The translations under genes were made by a program, and so were the position numbers. From assembly GCA_963590165.1 (NCBI GenBank), contig CAVANO010000018.1, positions 1-64,000 of the forward strand: a DNA stretch of 64,000 bases, in the 5' to 3' direction. This stretch comes from UBA11524 sp963590165 (lineage in GTDB: Bacteria > Bacillota > Clostridia > Christensenellales > Aristaeellaceae). Positions 58,576 to 64,000 of this stretch are shown piece by piece. The stretch's first letter is position 1. The number at the start of each line of letters is the position of its first letter. Under the pieces are notes generated by a model. It saw nothing but the letters and a program-made list of their open reading frames with translations. It was not told where the DNA came from and did no database searches.

Positions 58576-60327
58576 ATGAATCCAAACTGGGATCTGTCGT
58601 TTTACTACAAGGGCTTTGATGACCCGGCGTTTGCAGCTGATTTGGCGCGCTATCCCAAGGAAGTCGAAGCACTCAAGCGCATTCTTGACAGTGATCTCGC
58701 CGACCTGCCCAAGCTGGAAGCTGTCGCCGACCAGCAGGAAAAACTCGCCGCACTCAGCGACCGTCTATGGAGCTACTGCGCACTGACGATGTACGTCGAT
58801 GCCAGCAACGCTACTGCCGCCAAATACGCTGACATGCTCGATGTTGTAGGCAACAACGCGCACATCGTGTCCAGCGCTGTCATCCGCTATATCGGCAGCC
58901 TGACGAATCTCGAGGAACTGATTGCCGCCTCCCCAAAGCTGCAGGCAATTGCCTTCGCCCTGCGTGAATCCGCCCAGGAGGCGCACCACACCATTCCTGC
59001 GGACATCGAGCCATGGATTCTTGACATGCAGCTCTCCGGCGGCAGCGCGTTCAGCCAGTTGCGCGACAAGCTTGATTCTACCCATACAGCGAATTACCGC
59101 GGCAAGGAAATTCCGCTGTCCGCCGTTCGCGGTTTGGCGTATGACCCCGATGCTTCCGTCCGCAAGGATGCCTATGAAGCTGAGCTCGCTTCCTACAAGA
59201 AGATGGAGCTGCCGATGTCCTATTGTCTGAATTCCATCAAGATGGAGGCACGCACGCTTGCCAAGGCAAAGGGCTTCGATTCCGTGCTGGACATGACGCT
59301 GAGCAGCTCGCGCATGGATCGCGAAACGCTCGATGCGATGCTGACTGCCATCAAAGAGTATCTGCCGGAGTTCCGTCGCTATTTAAAGACGAAAGCCGCG
59401 CTGCTCGGTCACACGAATGGGCTGCCGTTCTACGACCTGTTCGCCCCAATTGGACACAGCGTCCGCTCCTACACCATCGAAGAGGCGCATGACATTCTCG
59501 TCCGCCTGATGAGTCAGTTCACGCCGGAGATGGGCAAGTTTATCGATCATGCCTTCCAAAACCGCTGGATTGATATGTTCCCGCGCGAGGGCAAGACGGG
59601 CGGCGCTTTCTGTGAAGCTGCGCATTTTGCTGACCGTTCTGTCGTTATGACAAACTTTACAGGCAGCTTCTCCGATGTGTCCACCATCGCTCATGAACTC
59701 GGTCACGCGTGGCACAACCGCTGCATGGCAGGTCTCCCCTACGCGATGATCAATGCACCCATGCCGCTTGCTGAAACCGCATCCATCTTCAATGAGCAGA
59801 TGCTCGCGCACATGGTGCTCAAGGATGCTGCCCCTGAAGAGCAACTAACGTTGCTCGAAAGCAGCCTGATGGAGACGACACAGTCCATCGTTGATATCTA
59901 CAGCCGCTATCTGTTCGAGACGGAAGTCATCGAGACACGTGCCGACCACGCCATGACGGTCGATGAACTGAAGGATGCCATGCTCCGTGCGCAGGACGCC
60001 TCTTACGGCGACGGTCTTGACCCTAATCTGCGCCATCCGTACATGTGGGCATGCAAGAGCCACTATTATTCCTCCGGCTATAATTTCTACAACTTCCCCT
60101 ATGCCTTCGGCGAGCTGTTCGGCAAGGGCGTGTTTGCGCAGTACCTGCAAAAGGGCTCTTCCTTTGTGCCGGATTACTGCAAGTTGCTGCGTTCCTGCGG
60201 TTCGGGTACCATTGCCGAGGTTGCCGCAAGCGTCGGTATCGATGTCCGCAATCCCGACTTCTGGCGTTCAAGCCTCAATGTCGTGAAGGAAAGCATCGAC
60301 CGCTTCTGTGAACTTGCCAAGCAGTAA
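58576..60327 (+). CDS. pepF: M3-family oligoendopeptidase F
   Basis: A 583-residue cytosolic zinc endopeptidase of family M3. The zinc motif is HELGHAWH, in TGSFSDVSTIAHELGHAWH, with the third ligand Glu in ETASIFNEQ. N-terminal helical oligopeptidase-F domain from about residue 100. It hydrolyses short peptides for amino-acid recycling. The start is ATG 58576, with GGAGG upstream. Co-transcribed with the GntR regulator. Confidence 0.94.
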   Translation: MNPNWDLSFYYKGFDDPAFAADLARYPKEVEALKRILDSDLADLPKLEAVADQQEKLAALSDRLWSYCALTMYVDASNATAAKYADMLDVVGNNAHIVSSAVIRYIGSLTNLEELIAASPKLQAIAFALRESAQEAHHTIPADIEPWILDMQLSGGSAFSQLRDKLDSTHTANYRGKEIPLSAVRGLAYDPDASVRKDAYEAELASYKKMELPMSYCLNSIKMEARTLAKAKGFDSVLDMTLSSSRMDRETLDAMLTAIKEYLPEFRRYLKTKAALLGHTNGLPFYDLFAPIGHSVRSYTIEEAHDILVRLMSQFTPEMGKFIDHAFQNRWIDMFPREGKTGGAFCEAAHFADRSVVMTNFTGSFSDVSTIAHELGHAWHNRCMAGLPYAMINAPMPLAETASIFNEQMLAHMVLKDAAPEEQLTLLESSLMETTQSIVDIYSRYLFETEVIETRADHAMTVDELKDAMLRAQDASYGDGLDPNLRHPYMWACKSHYYSSGYNFYNFPYAFGELFGKGVFAQYLQKGSSFVPDYCKLLRSCGSGTIAEVAASVGIDVRNPDFWRSSLNVVKESIDRFCELAKQ

Positions 60328-60335
60328 ATTCATGC

Positions 60336-60370
60336 ATCCGCTGTACGGTTTCCGTGCAGCGGATTATTTT
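60336..60370 (+). terminator. Terminator of pepF
   Basis: ATCCGCTG (60336-60343) pairs with CAGCGGAT (60357-60364), followed by TATTTT. Confidence 0.75.
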
Positions 60371-60381
60371 GCACACGAAAA

Positions 60382-60425
60382 GAGGCTGAACCATCGAGAC
60401 TATCTCGTGATTCAGCCTTTTTTCA
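60382..60425. terminator. Bidirectional terminator between pepF and secG
   Basis: AGGCTGAA (60382-60389) pairs with TTCAGCCT (60411-60418), with internal complementarity (CATCGAGA/TCTCGTG). A T-run follows on the plus strand, and CTTTTC follows on the minus strand for secG. Confidence 0.8.
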
Positions 60426-60439
60426 CGCAATTGCGACGC

Positions 60440-60676
60440 TTATTTGACCAGCAGCATCAGCAGCGAGCAGACAACAAAAACCGCAGCAGCAATTTTCGTA
60501 CCCAGAGCCAGCTTTGCTTCCGCGCTCTTGGCCTTGTGCTTATCAAAATAGCTGTCGAACGTGCCTGCGATGGCACCCAAGCCCTTCACGTTGCTGCTTT
60601 GCATCAGCACGGTGAAGATCATGAACAGCGCAGACAGCGTAATGATAACCGTCAGAATCACACCAAATGCACTCAT
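60440..60676 (-). CDS. secG: Preprotein translocase subunit SecG
   Basis: A 78-residue SecG with two membrane helices (about residues 5-23 and 58-77) and the motif FTVLMQSSNVKGLGAIAG between them. It assists SecYEG in protein export. AAGGAGG lies before the ATG. Monocistronic, with its own promoter. Confidence 0.95.
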   Translation of the reverse strand: MSAFGVILTVIITLSALFMIFTVLMQSSNVKGLGAIAGTFDSYFDKHKAKSAEAKLALGTKIAAAVFVVCSLLMLLVK

Positions 60677-60712
60677 TGCTCACACCTCCTTGGGGAGAAA
60701 TCAACGCTTTAC

Positions 60713-60741
60713 AGTGTATCATATTTTTCCCCGGAACGCAA
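60713..60741 (-). promoter_or_regulatory. Promoter of secG
   Basis: On the minus strand TTGCGT (60736-60741) and TACACT (60713-60718) are 17 bp apart. Confidence 0.65.
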
Positions 60742-60793
60742 GTGCTTTTGCGAAATTTAGCGTTCAGCAGCAAATCAGCCTATTGCTGATCAA

Positions 60794-61588
60794 TTAGGGC
60801 TGCTTGCCGATGTAGGCGAGAATGCCGCCGTCAACATAGAGGATGTGACCGTTGACAAAGTTCGACGCGTCAGACGCGAGGAACACAGCCGGTCCGCCGA
60901 GGTCAGATGCATCGCCCCAGCGTTCTGCAGGCGTCTTGGCAATGATGAACTTGTCGAAGGGATGACGGGAGCCGTCCGGCTGAATCTCGCGCAGCGGTGC
61001 GGTTTGAGGCGTTGCGATATAGCCCGGGCCGATGCCGTTGCACTGGATGTTGTACTTGCCGTATTCGGAACAGATGTTGCGCGTCAGCATCTTGAGGCCG
61101 CCCTTTGCCGCAGCGTAGGCAGATACGGTCTCACGGCCGAGTTCGCTCATCATGGAGCAGATGTTGATGATCTTGCCGTGTCCCTTCTTAATCATGGAAG
61201 GAATCACTGCCTTCGACACAATGAACGGCGCGTTCAGGTCAACGTCAATCACCTGACGGAACTGCTCAGCGGTCATATCGCACATCGGAATGCGTTTGAT
61301 GATGCCGGCGTTGTTGACAAGGATGTCGATCACACCGATTTCTTTCTCATTCTTCGCAACGAGTTCATTGACGGCTGCTTCGTTCGTTACATCGCACACA
61401 TAGCCGTGCGCCTTGATCCCCTTTTCGGCGTAGGACGCGAGTCCCTTGTCGACAAGTTCCTGCTTAATGTCATTGAACACGATGGTCGCACCTGCCTCGT
61501 GCATTGCGCAGGCGATGGCAAAGCCAATGCCGTAGGAGGCACCGGTAATCAGGGCGATTTTGCCTTCAAGAGAAAATGGATTGCTCAT
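60794..61588 (-). CDS. kduD: 2-dehydro-3-deoxy-D-gluconate/gluconate 5-dehydrogenase (SDR, KduD-like)
   Basis: A 264-residue classical short-chain dehydrogenase. Cofactor motif TGASYGIG, structural NNAG, catalytic Ser (NICSMMS) and YxxxK in SAYAAAKGG. With kduI directly upstream, it should reduce the isomerised product of 5-keto-4-deoxyuronate to 2-keto-3-deoxygluconate in uronate (pectin or glycosaminoglycan) breakdown. The closely similar gluconate 5-dehydrogenase is an alternative name. GGGAGG lies upstream of ATG 61588. Confidence 0.88.
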   Translation of the reverse strand: MSNPFSLEGKIALITGASYGIGFAIACAMHEAGATIVFNDIKQELVDKGLASYAEKGIKAHGYVCDVTNEAAVNELVAKNEKEIGVIDILVNNAGIIKRIPMCDMTAEQFRQVIDVDLNAPFIVSKAVIPSMIKKGHGKIINICSMMSELGRETVSAYAAAKGGLKMLTRNICSEYGKYNIQCNGIGPGYIATPQTAPLREIQPDGSRHPFDKFIIAKTPAERWGDASDLGGPAVFLASDASNFVNGHILYVDGGILAYIGKQP

Positions 61589-61611
61589 TGGAATGCTCCT
61601 CCCTTTTTCTT

Positions 61612-62442
61612 TTACTTGAGATCCTTCATTTCGATGCCATCCATGTCATCGAAGTCCTGATTTTCGCCGCACATACCCCAGATGAAGGTGTATGCCTGCG
61701 TGCCGCAGCCGCTGTGGATGCTCCACGAAGGACTGATAACCGCCTGCTCATTGCGCATGATGATGTGGCGCGTCTCCTGACCTTCACCCATGAAGTGCAT
61801 CACGAACGCATCCTCCGGCATATCGAAGTACAGATAGACTTCCATACGGCGGTCATGCGTGTGACAAGGCATCGTGTTCCACACAGAGCCGGGCTCCAAC
61901 TTCGTCATGCCCATCACCAACTGGCAGGACTGCACCTGACCGGGCAGGATGTACTTGCAGATGGTGCGGTGATTCGCCATTTCGAGACTGCCAAGTTCCT
62001 GACGAACACAGTTTTCCGGCTTGATGAGCACGGTGGGATACGCCGTATGCGCCGGACAGGAATTCAAATAGAATTTCGCCGGATTTTCCGCATCTGCCGA
62101 GGCAAACGTGATGTCCCTGCTGCCGCGGCCAACATAGAGACCATCGCGATGACGCAGCGTATAGACCGTTCCGTCAACTGTTACGGTGCCTTTGCCGCCG
62201 ATATTGATGACGCCCAGTTCGCGGCGCTGCAGGAAATATTCTGCTCGCAATTCATCCCCGGCTGTCAGCGCCAACGGTTCCTTCACAGGCACGGCACTGC
62301 CGGTGATGATGCGGTCAATGTGGCTGTAGACCAACTTGATGTCATCCGCACGGAAAAGGTCGTCAATCAGAAATTCCTCGCGCAGCCGCTGCGTGTCATA
62401 CGTCTTGACATCAAGGGGCGACGACGCTGTCCGAAGCTCCAT
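61612..62442 (-). CDS. kduI: 5-dehydro-4-deoxy-D-glucuronate isomerase
   Basis: A 276-residue cupin isomerase. MPCHTHDRRMEVYLYFDMPE carries the zinc-binding His/Glu set. GGKGTVTVDGTVYTLRHRDG, GRGSRDITFAS and WSIHSGCGTQAYTFIWGMCG are further KduI landmarks. It converts 4-deoxy-5-keto-uronate from unsaturated uronic acids to the hexulosonate used by KduD. The start is ATG 62442 (AGGAGGAG upstream). A perfect LacI-type palindrome lies 19 bp before the gene. Confidence 0.95.
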   Translation of the reverse strand: MELRTASSPLDVKTYDTQRLREEFLIDDLFRADDIKLVYSHIDRIITGSAVPVKEPLALTAGDELRAEYFLQRRELGVINIGGKGTVTVDGTVYTLRHRDGLYVGRGSRDITFASADAENPAKFYLNSCPAHTAYPTVLIKPENCVRQELGSLEMANHRTICKYILPGQVQSCQLVMGMTKLEPGSVWNTMPCHTHDRRMEVYLYFDMPEDAFVMHFMGEGQETRHIIMRNEQAVISPSWSIHSGCGTQAYTFIWGMCGENQDFDDMDGIEMKDLK

Positions 62443-62460
62443 AGGATTCTCCTCCTTTGT

Positions 62461-62476
62461 TTGTAAGCGCTTACAA
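62461..62476. promoter_or_regulatory. Perfect 16-bp LacI-type operator before kduI
   Basis: TTGTAAGCGCTTACAA is a perfect palindrome with the central GCGC typical of LacI-family sites. It differs from the GGAAACGTTTCC sites of the maltodextrin locus, so a different LacI-family (KdgR-like) regulator, not present in this window, is inferred. No convincing -10/-35 was found next to it. Confidence 0.7.
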
Positions 62477-62693
62477 TCCATAACAGGCTATCACGGCATG
62501 AACGAGCGCCTTTCAGAATCTATTGTACAACGTTTTCGCGCGTTTGAAAAGAGGAACAGAGGGCTTTTTTGCCCGAAATTCAAAAAATTTAAAGAAAATC
62601 TGAAATTTCGTGAAGAATTTTCCGTTTTGATTCGTTATATGGTTGAAAAGGGAAAGATCAGCGAGCCGCCCTCGCTGTGAAAGGATGATGACC

Positions 62694-63905
62694 ATGAAGA
62701 AGTTCTGGATTGCACTGGTGTCTTGCGCATTGTTGACCGCACTTTGCCTGACTGCCACTGCCGATGCCCCCGTCAGCAGTGGATCCATCAATTCCTACGC
62801 CATTTACAGCGCTGTAGAACACGGTGGTGAAACGAGCGTCACGCAGGAGATGACCGACGGCGACACAACAACCGTCTGGATCCGCACAAACGAGGCATCG
62901 CCCGACCTCTCGCTGTACCTGAACACCACGAGCGTCGGCGAAATCTGGCTGCGCAGCGGACATTACTACTCTCAGAGCTACTACAGCCACTACGACCGTC
63001 CGCAGAACGTTGCCGTCACGCTGTGGTACGCTAACGGCACGCAGAGCGTCACGTACCGCTATCGTCTGACCGATGCTTTTCTCCCGACGACTTCCAGTGA
63101 AAGCTGGTCATACGGCTATCAGCGTCTGCTCCTGCCGCAGGAGTATTCCGGCGTGACACAGATTGACCTGACGATTGAAAGCGTCTATCACGGAACTGCC
63201 AACGCTGGCGTTGCCATCAGCGACATCGCCATCGCATCCGGCACGCACGCCACCGCTACGCCGCGCACCTACACAACCGCCACGCCTGCACCTTACATCG
63301 CCTACGTGACACCGCGTCCGAGCAGCGAACCGTCTGTCGTGCCGACCACGACGCCTGAGTATATCACGCCCGTGCCGTCCACCGCACCGACCGCTGTTCC
63401 CACCGAAGCGCCTGCCCCGACCGAGGTGCCTTCCTATCCTTCTTCCGGCACGATTGCCACGCTGAACAAGACCGCTTCGACGCGTTCCGGTCCCGGCACC
63501 GAGTATGACGAGCCCGGCTCCTACTTCTCTGCCGGTGATTACGTCAACGTCATCAGCAAGTCCTACAGTTCTTCGGACGGCATCTGGTGGTATCAGATTG
63601 AATTCAACTCCGCAGACGGCTGGATGCGCGTCTATACGCCGGCAAGCCGCGTTAATCTCGACACTTCCGCAGTGCCCGAAGAAACAAACCTGAACGATAC
63701 CCGCAAGGTCATCACGTCCGGCGCCGTGTACTTCGGACCGTCCACCAGCTACCGCAAATACGGCTGGTCGTGGATTTACGAAGGGGACGAAGCGACGATC
63801 TGCAGTATCGAGGGCGAATGGGCGCAAATTCGCTACTACTCCTACGCGAAGGGTGTCACACGCCGCGGCTGGGTAAAACTCAGCACGCTCTCCTCCGGAA
63901 ACTAA
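62694..63905 (+). CDS. Exported protein with discoidin-like domain, Thr/Pro-rich linker and two SH3 domains
   Basis: A 403-residue protein. A signal peptide (residues 1-23, ending ATADA) leads to a beta-sandwich resembling discoidin/NADase-type glycan-binding domains (MTDGDTTTVWIRTNEASPDL, HYDRPQNVAVTLWYANGTQS). A Thr/Pro/Ser-rich linker (about 175-250) is followed by two bacterial SH3-like domains (ATLNKTASTRSGPGTEYDEP, and GAVYFGPSTSYRKYGWSWIY). It is likely wall-associated or secreted and binds glycans or peptidoglycan; no catalytic motif is visible. The start is ATG 62694, with AAAGGA 8 nt upstream. Confidence 0.8.
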   Translation: MKKFWIALVSCALLTALCLTATADAPVSSGSINSYAIYSAVEHGGETSVTQEMTDGDTTTVWIRTNEASPDLSLYLNTTSVGEIWLRSGHYYSQSYYSHYDRPQNVAVTLWYANGTQSVTYRYRLTDAFLPTTSSESWSYGYQRLLLPQEYSGVTQIDLTIESVYHGTANAGVAISDIAIASGTHATATPRTYTTATPAPYIAYVTPRPSSEPSVVPTTTPEYITPVPSTAPTAVPTEAPAPTEVPSYPSSGTIATLNKTASTRSGPGTEYDEPGSYFSAGDYVNVISKSYSSSDGIWWYQIEFNSADGWMRVYTPASRVNLDTSAVPEETNLNDTRKVITSGAVYFGPSTSYRKYGWSWIYEGDEATICSIEGEWAQIRYYSYAKGVTRRGWVKLSTLSSGN

Positions 63906-63920
63906 TACCCGATAGCAAGC

Positions 63921-63957
63921 GCGGCATCGTGCATTTCACGCACGATGCCGCTTTTTG
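63921..63957 (+). terminator. Terminator of the SH3 protein gene
   Basis: GCGGCATCGTGC (63921-63932) pairs with GCACGATGCCGC (63940-63951), followed by TTTTT. Nothing is seen from there to the window end. Confidence 0.9.
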
Positions 63958-64000
63958 TTATACCATTATAGAGATAAGAACCGCCGCTGAAAGCCGCCGC

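Noticed and set aside
1..64000. CRISPR arrays, rRNA genes, intact prophage or insertion sequences
   Set aside because: No regularly spaced repeat-spacer pattern, rRNA signature, transposase or phage structural gene was seen. The only tandem arrays are the CTTGTC and 17-bp repeats, which lack spacers.

Overview
The window looks like about 64 kb of chromosome from a spore-forming, anaerobic Firmicute of the class Clostridia. The lines of evidence are sigma-H (Spo0H) in the synteny block mrnC-thyX-rlmB-yacP-sigH, Rex, RNase J, Mini-III, YlbF, a tyrosine-type T-box, a SAM-I riboswitch, sigma-A promoters of the form TTGACA-17-TATAAT, and strong AGGAGG ribosome binding sites. The DNA is moderately GC-rich. 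A Christensenellales/Oscillospirales-like gut or rumen fermenter is my guess; no 16S gene is present to confirm it. I see no rRNA operon, CRISPR array, intact insertion sequence or intact prophage.

Layout. 1-1.75 kb: remains of a mobile element, consisting of a MobV relaxase joined out of frame to an integrase fragment without its catalytic domain, an orphan C-terminal fragment and a CTTGTC repeat array. These lie against the 3' end of tRNA-Pro(GGG). 2-12.5 kb: a starch/maltodextrin locus (LacI regulator, binding protein, two permeases, secreted GH13 enzyme, MalQ, glycogen phosphorylase), then seven 17-bp tandem repeats and tRNA-Val(GAC). 13-16 kb: ECF sigma factor with membrane anti-sigma factor, and a MATE pump. 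16.2-21.2 kb, minus strand: DAHP synthase behind a Phe/Tyr-rich leader peptide, and the mrnC-thyX-rlmB-yacP-sigH operon. 21.3-24.7 kb: Tyr T-box, aminotransferase, tyrS, YigZ-family gene. 24.8-31 kb: MacAB-like efflux genes, a two-component system, a small alarmone synthetase and a TIM-barrel protein of unknown function.

31-35.3 kb, minus strand: coaBC, rpoZ, gmk, yicC, then NADP-isocitrate dehydrogenase. 35.4-37.3 kb: a PadR regulator with a large operator dyad, a 50-residue small protein and a DUF4097 protein. 37.3-44.4 kb, minus strand: PEP carboxykinase and a biotin-dependent sodium-pump operon that carries two different carboxyltransferases. 44.6-49.6 kb, minus strand: rex, vanW-type gene, comEA-like gene, DUF2500 gene, dnaX. 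49.7-55.9 kb, minus strand: U32 peptidase, mltG (apparently CTG-started), ylbF, RNase J, glyA. 56-64 kb: SRP RNA, SAM-I riboswitch with metK, GntR regulator with an oligoendopeptidase, secG, kduD-kduI behind a perfect LacI-type operator, and an exported SH3 protein.

How the parts fit together. Imported maltodextrins are processed by MalQ and GlgP to glucose-1-phosphate and glycolysis. PEP carboxykinase plus the sodium-pumping decarboxylase could turn PEP into pyruvate via oxaloacetate while making ATP and a sodium gradient. Tyrosine supply appears to be sensed twice by different RNA mechanisms: a T-box on the aminotransferase-tyrS transcript, and ribosome-mediated attenuation on the DAHP synthase transcript. 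The second is the least expected regulatory feature in the window.
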